Shown: one piece after another, positions 9,416-18,146 of the stretch
How the letters are laid out: every line of letters starts with the position of its first letter
Position numbering within the stretch: position 1 is the stretch's first letter
NCBI RefSeq assembly: GCF_001652275.1
Contig: NZ_LVZK01000001.1
Location: 1,674,001 to 1,738,000 of the forward strand
Reading direction: 5' to 3'
Length of the DNA stretch: 64,000 nucleotides
DNA from: Peptidiphaga gingivicola
GTDB taxonomy: Bacteria; Actinomycetota; Actinomycetes; Actinomycetales; Actinomycetaceae
Position numbers and translations under genes: made by a program
The notes under the pieces: model-generated
What the model was told of the DNA's origin: nothing
Databases searched by the model: none
Seen by the model: the letters and a program-made list of their open reading frames with translations, nothing else

Positions 9416-12367
9416 ATGAAGAAAGTCCGTGCGTCTTCACGACGTAAAAACACCTTGTCGCGCCGTAAAAAACTGCATGCGCTCGCCGCAATGGGATGCG
9501 GTTTTTCTTTAGTATTCAACTCTGTCTTTTCGCAAGGCGGCGTCGAGGAGGCCAAGGCGGACATCGTCGAACAGTCGTCGATCCTTCCGGCAGTCTTTGC
9601 AACCGGCGGTTCGGGCCGATACGTCGATTCGATTCAGTGGCTCCAATGGGCGGACTACTCGAAGTTTCAGAACAACCCGACTCCTAACGTCCCCGTGCTC
9701 AACTACGGGCAGACGAAGAACTTCGTCAACAAACGCGACTTGGGCGACGCCGGCGAACTCATCACCACCTGTCAGCTGTCCAATTACAAGCACCTCGGGC
9801 ATCCGAGCGACGTTTCCGACCAGCAGGCCAGGGGCCCCCTCGTCGCGACGATTCCCGGCGCGTGGGCCGGCGACGCCCTCGACAACCTCTACAACATCGG
9901 CGGCCCGGGCCAATGGAAAGACGGCAGCGCCGAGTGGCACGAGGGGCTGACCTATCCCGCCGACTACGTCAACAAGAACCAGATGGCCATCGGCTTGGCC
10001 AACGGATACGCCTACAACGGCAGCAATACGTGGGACGGCAAAAAGTGGGGGACCCCCGGCTCGAGCACCGAGCCCACCGGCTACGCGGCCCGCGTGAGCG
10101 TCGACTACTCCTGCAAGGTCGAGCTGCACACCCCGGGAGGCGCGGTCAAGCAGGTGCCCGTCCAGGGGCTTGTCTTCGCCGACGCCGAGGCCTCGTCCAG
10201 GCGGTACGGAATCAAGAGCTGGGCCGCGAACGAGTGGGCGGACGAATGGGTCCAGGCCAGCACCGACCAGAACGTCCGCTGGCGCGTGCTCGACACGCTG
10301 CGTTCGAAGACGTGCGTCTCGAAGGCTACCGGCAAGTTGGTGACGACCGACGCCGAGATGTCAAACGGCGGCAAGACGCTGCGGCTCATGCCCTCCGACG
10401 AGGAATGCGTCTACCAAAGGGGCGCGGGAGGGAAAAACGGAAGCTACACCCAGCCCAACGGCCTGGGCGGTCCCGACGCGGTCATGTTCATGGAAGGCGT
10501 GACCAAGGCGACGATCACCCTGCAGGGCTCCGGCTACTCCGCCGTCGCGCTTGGACTCATCGTCGCCACGGACTTCGGCGACGCGCCGAAATCATACGGC
10601 TACGCCGGATCGACCTTCCAGCCGACGTGGAAGGGCGGAGAGGTTCCCAAGGCCGGCAGCACCGATCTTTTCGCCTTGAACCCGCAGGCGAATATGTCGA
10701 TGGACCAGGGCGCCCCGCGCCTCGGCGAGCATATCGACGCCGAGGGCTACCAGAAGTTCAGCGACGACGCCCAGGGCGACGACAAGAACGGCCTGTTCGA
10801 CGACGAAGACGGAATCGACACGACCAAGTGGGACGGTGGAATCCGAACGTTCCCCGGTGCCACCCATTCGGAAACGGTCAAATGCGCCGGCGTCGGCAAA
10901 GCCGCGGGATGGATCGACTGGAACAACAACGGAACGTTCGATTCCCAGGAAAAGAGCGGCGAAGTCCCCTGCACGGCGGGCGAGGCGAAACTGACCTGGA
11001 AGGTGCCGAACGACGTCACAAACTCCGTGCGAAGCGTCGACGGCGAGCAGGGCTCGCATCCCGACAGCTACATGCGCGTGCGCATCACGAACGACAACGG
11101 CGGCAACAACCAGAAGCCCACCGGCATAACCACCACGGGCGAAGTCGAGGACTACAAGGTTTCGATCCGCGTTCCCACGCTCCAGCTGACGAAGAAGGTC
11201 GACGGATCCTACGCGAGCAGCGAGGTTCCGGCGCTCGGCGCCGATCAGTGGACGCTTGAGGGCAAGGCCTCCGACGTCGTGATCTCCGGCAAGGGCAAAA
11301 CCGGAAACGCCAAGGGAAATCCGCAAAGCATGCGGCAGGGGCCGGTCGCCCTTTCCGAGACTTCGACCAACCCTGCGTCCGCCGGTTACGAGAGCGGCCA
11401 ATGGACGTGCTCGGAGACTCCGGGCACGAAGGGCGAGAGGTATTCGTCGCAGGTAGGCCCGACGACCGGAGGAAAGGCCACGCTCACGCTCAACCGGCAG
11501 GACAGGGTGAGCTGCGAAATCACGAACAAATCCAAGCCCGGATCGCTCGTGTGGGGCAAAGTGAGCTCCGTCGACAAGGCGCCCCTCGGCGGCTCCCAGT
11601 GGACCGTTTCGGGCCCTAGCTTCCCGGGCGGCGCGACCGTGGCCGACTGCGTAAGCGACGGCGCGTGCGCGGGGCCTGACAAGGACCCCGCAAAGGGCAA
11701 GTTCAAGCTCGCCGATCTCAAATGGGGAACCTACACCTTGAAGGAGGCCAAGGCGCCCGAAGGCTACGTGCCGACGGACAAGACCTTCGTCTTCGACAAG
11801 ATAACGCCGACCAACCTGACAGCGAGGCTTCAGGATTCCGGAGACGTAGCCGATCAGATCGTTGACAATGCCATCGTCAACGAACCCTACAAGGGGACGG
11901 TCTCGTGGAAGAAGGCCGACGAGACCGGCAAAGCCCTGGCCGGCTCGGAATGGAAGCTGACAGGCCCGGAGATTCCCGCCGACACGGTTGTCGAGGACTG
12001 CGTGAAGGCCACGGCCGCGCAGTGCACGGGCGGAAAATACAAGGACGTCGATCCGCTTCCCGGATCGTTCAAGGTCGAGAACATCGGCCTGGGGTCCTTC
12101 AAGCTGACGGAATCGGCAGCCCCCGCCGGGTACAAGCTGAGCACGGCAGCCCACGCCTTTGCGATCTCCCCGGCTGCGCTCAACCATGTCTTTTCCGCCG
12201 CCTTCGTCAACGAGAAGGCCGACGTTCCTTCGCTGCCGCTGACCGGAGGGGCGAGCGCGGACTCCTTCCTTCTGTGGGGCGGAGGCCTCCTGGCGCTAGC
12301 GGGCGTCGGCGCGTTCGTTCGGCGGAAGATCCGACGCGGGAGAGGAGAAACGCCGCCTCGCCGATAG
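9416..12367 (+). CDS. LPXTG-anchored pilus tip-type adhesin with GEVEDY and SpaA-like domains
   Basis: The ATG at 9416, after CGGGAAAG, gives 983 residues starting MKKVRASS with a basic N-region and hydrophobic signal segment (about 22-45). The middle contains DFGDAPKSYG and ends in GEVEDYK, the signature of the GEVEDY domain. Then follow three SpaA/Cna-B-like modules; two carry an E-box-like segment (LKEAKAPEGY, LTESAAPAGY). The C-terminus is a sortase signal: LPLTG, hydrophobic helix, RRKIRRGR. Placement before a major pilin and a class C sortase matches the Actinomyces fimbrial loci (FimQ/FimB-like tip subunit). It is exported and wall- or pilus-attached. The adhesion target is unknown. 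Confidence 0.85.
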   Translation: MKKVRASSRRKNTLSRRKKLHALAAMGCGFSLVFNSVFSQGGVEEAKADIVEQSSILPAVFATGGSGRYVDSIQWLQWADYSKFQNNPTPNVPVLNYGQTKNFVNKRDLGDAGELITTCQLSNYKHLGHPSDVSDQQARGPLVATIPGAWAGDALDNLYNIGGPGQWKDGSAEWHEGLTYPADYVNKNQMAIGLANGYAYNGSNTWDGKKWGTPGSSTEPTGYAARVSVDYSCKVELHTPGGAVKQVPVQGLVFADAEASSRRYGIKSWAANEWADEWVQASTDQNVRWRVLDTLRSKTCVSKATGKLVTTDAEMSNGGKTLRLMPSDEECVYQRGAGGKNGSYTQPNGLGGPDAVMFMEGVTKATITLQGSGYSAVALGLIVATDFGDAPKSYGYAGSTFQPTWKGGEVPKAGSTDLFALNPQANMSMDQGAPRLGEHIDAEGYQKFSDDAQGDDKNGLFDDEDGIDTTKWDGGIRTFPGATHSETVKCAGVGKAAGWIDWNNNGTFDSQEKSGEVPCTAGEAKLTWKVPNDVTNSVRSVDGEQGSHPDSYMRVRITNDNGGNNQKPTGITTTGEVEDYKVSIRVPTLQLTKKVDGSYASSEVPALGADQWTLEGKASDVVISGKGKTGNAKGNPQSMRQGPVALSETSTNPASAGYESGQWTCSETPGTKGERYSSQVGPTTGGKATLTLNRQDRVSCEITNKSKPGSLVWGKVSSVDKAPLGGSQWTVSGPSFPGGATVADCVSDGACAGPDKDPAKGKFKLADLKWGTYTLKEAKAPEGYVPTDKTFVFDKITPTNLTARLQDSGDVADQIVDNAIVNEPYKGTVSWKKADETGKALAGSEWKLTGPEIPADTVVEDCVKATAAQCTGGKYKDVDPLPGSFKVENIGLGSFKLTESAAPAGYKLSTAAHAFAISPAALNHVFSAAFVNEKADVPSLPLTGGASADSFLLWGGGLLALAGVGAFVRRKIRRGRGETPPRR

Positions 12368-12420
12368 ACCTGCAGATGATCTAGATCCTGCACACCCAGT
12401 TTTTCAACAGACCCGAGTCC

Positions 12421-12438
12421 GACCGATACGCGTCGGTC
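12421..12438 (+). promoter_or_regulatory. short hairpin between tip gene and major pilin gene
   Basis: GACCGA (12421-12426) and TCGGTC (12433-12438) form a 6-bp hairpin about 15 bases before the pilin Shine-Dalgarno AAAAGGAAAC. A palindrome GATCTAGATC lies slightly upstream. Such elements could stabilise the pilin mRNA or set the pilin to tip ratio; this is an inference from position. Confidence 0.3.
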
Positions 12439-12461
12439 TCATCAGAAAAGGAAACAACCAG

Positions 12462-14063
12462 ATGAGCACACACACTCAATCCGCCAGGCGGCGTGCGAGT
12501 GCCGTGGTCGGAGCGCTGGCTTTGGGCATCGCCGGCCTCGCAGGCGCAAGCGCAGCCTTCGCCGACCAAGGCAACATCGATCCCAACGCCACCGGATCGA
12601 TTGTCATTCACAAACACGAGGCCGGCTCGCAGAAAGCCGACGGCACCGCCGACGGCCAGACCGACACCCAGGGGGGCGCCGGCGTCGCGGGAGTCACCTT
12701 CACGGCCTTCCCGATTTCCAACCTCGACCTCAAGACCCAGGCCGATTGGAACAACCTCAAGAACTGGAACATTCCCGCCGACGCCTGCGGCACGGATTTC
12801 AACACGCCGAAGCTCACGCTGCCCAGCGGCGCGGCGGCTGCGTTCGACGCCGGGAAGGTCAGCAGCCCCACGAACGGCCAAGGGGTGACGACGATCGGCA
12901 ACCTGCCGGTCAAGGCTTACCTCGTATGTGAGACCAAGGCCCCGAGCACCGTCAAGAAGAAGGCAGCGCCCTTCCTCGTGACGATTCCGTTCCCGAACAA
13001 CGCGGCCAACACCGCCCACGCCGACGGGAACTGGCTCTACAACGTCAACGTCTACCCGAAGAACACCGTCGTGGTCGCACCCACCAAGGGCGTCGAGGTC
13101 TCGAAGAACGGCATCAAGACGGCCGATCAGGTCACCTTCCCGGTGACGGCGAAGATCCCGAGCATCGCCGCGACGGACAGCTTCAAGCACTTCGTCGTCT
13201 CCGATCCCCTCGATTCCAACCTCGAGGGAGGCAAGGTCGCTTCTGTGAAGATCAAGGGGCAGGCCGTCGACCCGTCCTATTACGTCGCCACCGGCGGGCA
13301 GAATCCCAGCGTCGGCTTCACCAAGGCAGGCCTGGCTTACCTTCGGACGGTCCCGAACGAGACGATTGAGGTCGTCTTCAGCGCCAAGGTCAAGACCGTT
13401 CCCGCGGGCGGAGTCATCGAGAACGTCGCCAACCTGTACATCGACGTGGTTCCGGGGTCGACCCCGCCGGACAATCCGCCGACGACTCCTCCGAGCGAAC
13501 CCCCCACGCCTACGAACAAGGTCGTCACCTCGTGGGGAGACATCGCGATCAACAAGACCGACGCCGACAACGAGAAGACGCTCGCCGGCGCGAAGTTCAA
13601 GGTCTACAACGCGGCTGACCCCTACGCGGCCTCCTGCGAGAGCGCCGTCAAGAGCGGCGACCCGATTTCCATCGGCGGGGAGGACACCTTCGTCTCCGCG
13701 GCCAACGGCGTCGTCTCCATCGAGGGCCTGTTCGTCGACAAGAAGCAGGGCGCCCCGGACGCCCAGGCCGTCACTCCGGATCACAGCCAGCGCTGCTACG
13801 TGATCGAAGAGATCGAGGCGCCCGCCGGCTATACGCTTCCCTCCGGAGGCAAGGAGTTCACCGGAATCACAGTCAAGGCCGGAAAGACGACGTCGGCCGC
13901 GGTGACCGTGAAGAACTCCAAGCAGGATGTGCCCGGCCTGCCACTGACCGGTGCGGCAGGCAAGCTCATCATGATGCTGGCCGGCGCCACCCTCGTGGCC
14001 ATCGCACTCGGCTCCGTGTTTGTGGCCCGTTCGCGCCGCAAGCGTCAGACGGCAGCCCTGTGA
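12462..14063 (+). CDS. major fimbrial subunit, isopeptide-forming LPXTG pilin
   Basis: 533 residues of the SpaH/FimA/FimP type. Signal peptide about 1-34 (cleavage near SAAFA-DQ). The pilin motif WLYNVNVYPKN places the polymerising lysine at about residue 200. A proline/threonine-rich hinge (about 331-352) separates the middle from the C-terminal Cna-B domain with the E-box segment YVIEEIEAPAGY (about 446-457). The sorting signal LPLTG is at 493-497, followed by a hydrophobic helix and RSRRKRQ. Sortase would join each LPLTG threonine to Lys200 of the next subunit. It starts 94 bases after the tip gene. Confidence 0.92.
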   Translation: MSTHTQSARRRASAVVGALALGIAGLAGASAAFADQGNIDPNATGSIVIHKHEAGSQKADGTADGQTDTQGGAGVAGVTFTAFPISNLDLKTQADWNNLKNWNIPADACGTDFNTPKLTLPSGAAAAFDAGKVSSPTNGQGVTTIGNLPVKAYLVCETKAPSTVKKKAAPFLVTIPFPNNAANTAHADGNWLYNVNVYPKNTVVVAPTKGVEVSKNGIKTADQVTFPVTAKIPSIAATDSFKHFVVSDPLDSNLEGGKVASVKIKGQAVDPSYYVATGGQNPSVGFTKAGLAYLRTVPNETIEVVFSAKVKTVPAGGVIENVANLYIDVVPGSTPPDNPPTTPPSEPPTPTNKVVTSWGDIAINKTDADNEKTLAGAKFKVYNAADPYAASCESAVKSGDPISIGGEDTFVSAANGVVSIEGLFVDKKQGAPDAQAVTPDHSQRCYVIEEIEAPAGYTLPSGGKEFTGITVKAGKTTSAAVTVKNSKQDVPGLPLTGAAGKLIMMLAGATLVAIALGSVFVARSRRKRQTAAL

Positions 14064-14278
14064 CTCCGCGGGACGCCGCGTCCGCCCACGAACTTGCGGG
14101 CGACGCCGGCGTCCTTGCGCGGGGGCGTGTGCCGTTCCGCGCGGCGCACGCAACCCGCGCACGTGCGAGCGGCAACGCGCGGATGCGCGCGCAGAGCGTC
14201 TGATCCAAATGCAGGCGGCGCCCGCTGAGCCGATATGGATATGGCAACGCGGGCGGCCTCTCGTCGAAACGCACACGG

Positions 14279-14310
14279 TGTGGCGGGGGAGTGAAGGCTT
14301 CCCCGCCACA
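14279..14310 (+). terminator. stem-loop terminator after the major pilin gene
   Basis: TGTGGCGGGG (14279-14288) pairs perfectly with CCCCGCCACA (14301-14310) across a 12-base loop. It lies 216 bases after the pilin stop. No long T-run follows. It would separate the abundant pilin message from the sortase gene. Confidence 0.6.
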
Positions 14311-14405
14311 ATTGCGCTCTCGTACAAACTCTCTCGTGGCAAACTCTTCGCGGAAAACGGGTTCGCGCCGAAGGCTCCTCCCTAAATGCGCTCGCGCGAA
14401 CTCAC

Positions 14406-14433
14406 TTGTACATAGCGCCCTCGAACATAACTT
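14406..14433 (+). promoter_or_regulatory. putative promoter of the sortase gene
   Basis: TTGTAC (14406-14411), a 16-base spacer and TAACTT (14428-14433) resemble a sigma-70 type promoter. It lies after the terminator at 14279-14310 and 113 bases before the sortase ATG, in a locally AT-rich stretch. Confidence 0.4.
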
Positions 14434-14546
14434 TTGGACCAAATTTTCTATACAACCGGTTTTCGCACGAAACGCCCTCTTGCAAAGCGTTTCTGCACAG
14501 GAAGCAAGACCCGTGCGGCAAGCTGGGCGCGGCCAAGGAAGAGAAT

Positions 14547-15464
14547 ATGACATTCAAGCGATCACGCCGCAATCGCGGGCGAAAAGGCAAGTGGAAGCTC
14601 GCGCCGTCGGCCCTGGTTCCCGCACTCATCGGGGTGCTCGGCCTGAGCATCTTCCTCTATCCGCAGGCGGCCAGCTGGGTCTCTCAGCTCAATCAGTCGA
14701 AGGTCGTCGACAATTACGAGAGGCAGGTCAACCGGGCCCATCCTTCGGCCGCCGAGCAGATCAAACAGGCCCATGCGTACAATGCGGCCCTGAACGCGGG
14801 GGCCGTGTACAAAGCGGACACGAACGTTCCGACCGGGGCCGGCAAGAGCTCAAACGGCAAACTTGATTACAACGCCATTCTTCGTACCGACGAATCGGGC
14901 CTGATGGCGCGGCTGAAGATCCCCGCGATCGACGTCGACCTCCCCGTCTACCACGGGACGTCGGACGCCACCCTTCTCCAGGGGGCGGGGCACCTCGAAG
15001 GAACCTCTCTTCCGGTCGGAGGCTCGGGAACCCGATCGGTGATCACCGCTCATCGCGGGCTTGCCAACGCCACCATGTTCACGAACCTCGACCGGGTCAA
15101 GATCGGCGACACCTTCACCATCGAGGTGTTCGGCAAGGTGCTCGCCTACAAGGTGACGGAGACAAAGGTAGTTGAGCCGACCGAGACCGAATCGTTGCGC
15201 CCGGTCCCCGGCAAAGACCTCGTCACCCTCGTGACGTGCACGCCCCTGGGCATCAACACCCATCGCATTCTCGTCACGGCCGAGCGGATCGAGCCGACCC
15301 CCGCCAAGGATCTGGCCAACGCGCATGCGACGTCTGACCTGCCTCGTTTCCCGTGGTGGGCAGTTTGGCTCTGCACCGGCCTGCTCGTCGCGGCTGTGTA
15401 CGTGTGGCGGTCGGGGTACCTGGACAGGACGCGCTCGGCGAAGGACCCCGCGCCTACGGCTTAG
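14547..15464 (+). CDS. srtC: class C (pilin-polymerising) sortase
   Basis: 305 residues from the ATG at 14547, preceded by AAGGAAGAG; the longer in-frame alternative has no ribosome site. Basic N-terminus, membrane helix about 20-40, extracytoplasmic catalytic domain, second helix about 272-290, a class C topology. The triad is visible: His169 in ITAHRGL, Cys231 in TLVTCTP and Arg240 in NTHRILV. The aspartate-aromatic lid motif (DPW/DPF) of many class C sortases is not obvious in the region before the core. It should polymerise the adjacent pilin and attach the tip protein. Confidence 0.93.
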   Translation: MTFKRSRRNRGRKGKWKLAPSALVPALIGVLGLSIFLYPQAASWVSQLNQSKVVDNYERQVNRAHPSAAEQIKQAHAYNAALNAGAVYKADTNVPTGAGKSSNGKLDYNAILRTDESGLMARLKIPAIDVDLPVYHGTSDATLLQGAGHLEGTSLPVGGSGTRSVITAHRGLANATMFTNLDRVKIGDTFTIEVFGKVLAYKVTETKVVEPTETESLRPVPGKDLVTLVTCTPLGINTHRILVTAERIEPTPAKDLANAHATSDLPRFPWWAVWLCTGLLVAAVYVWRSGYLDRTRSAKDPAPTA

Positions 15465-15510
15465 CCGACCGGACAGACCGGCCTTGCCTGTGCCCAAAGC
15501 ACAGGCCGCC

Positions 15511-17823
15511 TTACCTGTTCCCGCGGCCCGCGCGGCCGCGACGGTCGTGCTTGAAGCCGCGCTCGTCGCGGGTGGTGCGGTCGTATCGCGACCCTCGATC
15601 GCCGCGGCTGCGGCCGCGGTCGGAATAGTCGGAGTCCCGGCGCGGGCGGCCCCGTCCGGCGTCGTCGCGGAAGCCTCCCGGGCCGCGGTCCTCGCTGATC
15701 TTCAGAGCCCTGCCCGAAACTCGGGCCTGAGAAATGCGTTTGCGCGCCTCGGGGGAGAGCGGAACTCCGATCTCGACGAGGGAGAAGGTCGGAAAAATAT
15801 CGATGTGGCCCAGATCGGAGCCGCTGAGCCCGCCTTCGTGCGTGAGCGCGCCGACGATGGCGCCGGGCTTGACCCGGTCTTTGTGTCCGACCTCCACCCT
15901 GTAGCGAACGGAGTTCTTCATCTGGCGGCGCGGCTGACGCTCCTTTCGGGGACGCCCCTCGCGCTCCGAGCCGAAATCCTCCGTAAGACGCTCGGGCTCT
16001 TCGCCCGCCACCGGGCCGGGGTCGCGCACGGCGAGGGCCAGGAGCGCCATCGTCAGGGTTTCGAGGCTCACCGGACCGGCCTGCGCGTGCGAATCGCGCT
16101 GTGAGCCGGAATCTGAGCGCGGATGCGAGTCAAGCGAGTCAAGCTGCGAGTATGAATCGGAGCCGTGCTCGTGCGAGTCAAGATGCGCGCCGGAGTCGGA
16201 CTGGGCGGCCGCCTTGGCTTGCTCGGCGACGAAGTCTTCGAGGATTTCCTCGTAGACCCACAGGCGCCCTTTCGCGACGCGGGCCATCGCCTGCTCCACC
16301 GTTCTGCGCGCGCGCAGCTTCGAAACCTCTGCGGGCGTGGGCAGCTCGATCTGCTCCATGCGCGAGCCCGTTTGCTTTTCGATGCGGCGCAGGCGGGGGC
16401 GCTCTTTGGGCGTGACGAACGTGATGGATTCGCCTGTGCGGCCGGCCCGCCCGGTGCGGCCGATGCGGTGGACGTACGTGTCGGTTTCGCGCGGGACGTC
16501 GAAGTTGACGACCAGCCCGATACGGTCGACGTCGAGCCCGCGCGCGGCGACGTCGGTGGCCACCAGCACGTCCAGCGTCCCGTCGCGCAGGCGCGCGACT
16601 AGCTTTTCGCGTTCTTTCTGCACGACGTCGCCTGAAAGCGCCGCCGTCGCCACGCCGCGGGCCCCAAGCTCGATGGTCAGATCCTCGGCAGTCGAGCGGG
16701 TGCGGACGAAAACGAGGGCCGCTTGGGCCTCAGTGACGGCCAAAACCCGCGCCAATGCGCCGATTTTGTGCCGCTCGGGCACTACGGCGTACATCTGCTT
16801 GACCGTCGAGACCGTGGTCGCGGGCCGCGAGATCGTCACTTCCTCGGCGTCGCTCAGGTGGCGTTCGGCCACGCGCCGAATCGGCGGCGGCATAGTCGCC
16901 GAGAAAAGCGCGGATATCCGACCCTCGGGTACTTCGGAGGCGATTTTTTCGACGTCCTCTGCGAATCCCATGCGGAGCATTTCGTCGGCCTCGTCGAGCA
17001 CGAAGTAGCGGACGGCGTCCAAACGAAGGGCACCGCGGTCCATGAGGTCCATGATGCGCCCCGGGGTGCCGACCACCACCTGCGCCCCGCCCTCGAGCGC
17101 CTTGAGCTGGGGGAGATAGGAGGACCCGCCGTACACGGCGGCGACGTCGACCCCGCGCGATTTCGCCGCGAAAGACTCGATCGCCTGGGCTCCTTGCATC
17201 GCCAGCTCGCGCGTCGGGGCGAGAACAAGGGACTGGACCTCGCGCTTTTCGGGGTCGATATGAGCAAGGAGGGGAAGGGCGAAGGCTGCCGTTTTGCCCG
17301 TTCCCGTCTGGGCGACGCCGACGACGTCCTTTCCTCTCAGAAGAATCGGGATGGCCGCGGCTTGAATCGCGGTGGGCGCCGAAAAGCCGAGCTCCTTCAC
17401 CGCGGAGAGGAGGTCTTCGGGCAGCCCGAGGTCGTCGAAAAGGACGTCGCTGGAATTGACGTCGTCGGATTTCTTGGGCGTGGCGTCGTTTCCAAGTCCG
17501 ACGGCGTCGCTCTGGTTCTGGCCGTTGCCGCTCTCGTGCGGGACCTCGCCGTTTTGGCGCGAAGCGCCGCGGTTTCGGCTCTGGCCGTTGTCGCCCTCGG
17601 GGGAGGCGCCGGCGCCCTCGTGCTGGCTGTTGCCGTCTTTACGATCGGGGGCGTCGTGGTCCGCGGCGTCTTCTTTGACTGCTGAGGCGCCGGAGCCCTC
17701 GTCGCCGTTATACGCAAAGAGGTCGTCGATGCTTTCATCGCTCCGGAATGGGAAGGCGTCGTTGCGCGGTGCAAGGGCGTCGTCGGTTCCCTCGTCGAGC
17801 GAGGGCGCATTGTATTCGGTCAT
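15511..17823 (-). CDS. deaD: DEAD-box ATP-dependent RNA helicase
   Basis: 770 residues from the ATG at 17823, preceded by AGGTGA; a GTG two codons earlier is possible. An acidic, low-complexity N-terminal tail (about 1-125, rich in Asn, Gly, Gln, Asp) precedes the helicase core: AQTGTGKT (171-178), PTREL, DEAD (277-280), SAT (308-310), then the second RecA domain with HRIGRTGRAG. A DbpA/CsdA-type RNA-binding domain follows (GALTHEGGLSGSDLGHIDI) and the protein ends in an Arg/Gly/Asp-rich tail. The likely role is RNA unwinding in ribosome assembly, mRNA decay or cold response. It is convergent with srtC, 46 bases apart. Confidence 0.92.
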   Translation of the reverse strand: MTEYNAPSLDEGTDDALAPRNDAFPFRSDESIDDLFAYNGDEGSGASAVKEDAADHDAPDRKDGNSQHEGAGASPEGDNGQSRNRGASRQNGEVPHESGNGQNQSDAVGLGNDATPKKSDDVNSSDVLFDDLGLPEDLLSAVKELGFSAPTAIQAAAIPILLRGKDVVGVAQTGTGKTAAFALPLLAHIDPEKREVQSLVLAPTRELAMQGAQAIESFAAKSRGVDVAAVYGGSSYLPQLKALEGGAQVVVGTPGRIMDLMDRGALRLDAVRYFVLDEADEMLRMGFAEDVEKIASEVPEGRISALFSATMPPPIRRVAERHLSDAEEVTISRPATTVSTVKQMYAVVPERHKIGALARVLAVTEAQAALVFVRTRSTAEDLTIELGARGVATAALSGDVVQKEREKLVARLRDGTLDVLVATDVAARGLDVDRIGLVVNFDVPRETDTYVHRIGRTGRAGRTGESITFVTPKERPRLRRIEKQTGSRMEQIELPTPAEVSKLRARRTVEQAMARVAKGRLWVYEEILEDFVAEQAKAAAQSDSGAHLDSHEHGSDSYSQLDSLDSHPRSDSGSQRDSHAQAGPVSLETLTMALLALAVRDPGPVAGEEPERLTEDFGSEREGRPRKERQPRRQMKNSVRYRVEVGHKDRVKPGAIVGALTHEGGLSGSDLGHIDIFPTFSLVEIGVPLSPEARKRISQARVSGRALKISEDRGPGGFRDDAGRGRPRRDSDYSDRGRSRGDRGSRYDRTTRDERGFKHDRRGRAGRGNR

Positions 17824-18146
17824 GTTCACCTGTCAGTTGTCCAGCGCGCGCCACGAAACCTGATAACACCGCGCGCTCGCCTAGCAACCGGCAGGCGAAA
17901 AGCTGGGGCGACGATGCGCCTAGAGGAGTCTAGTCCTTCAAGCGTGAAATGTTTGTTTTTGCGAGGGTGAGATGTGGCACGGACCCGCAGGCACCCGGGA
18001 TGTCCCGATGCGATCGCCCGCCGCGACGGAGGCTTCGTCTTCACGTCGGCCGAAGGCGAGGCGATAGGCGTGCGAAGGCACGGGGCGTAAGGTTTAGCAG
18101 CCGTGGCTCTGTGCGCACGCGCGGTGCGAGGCGTCGGCGTGGGATT

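Noticed and set aside
10592-12187. A 531-codon minus-strand frame across the tip adhesin gene
   Set aside because: Same reason: antisense shadow of a gene with a signal peptide and an LPLTG signal.
12381-14342. A 653-codon open frame on the minus strand across the major pilin gene
   Set aside because: It is the mirror of a real gene with strong motifs and codon bias in GC-rich DNA. It has no recognisable domain and no ribosome site.
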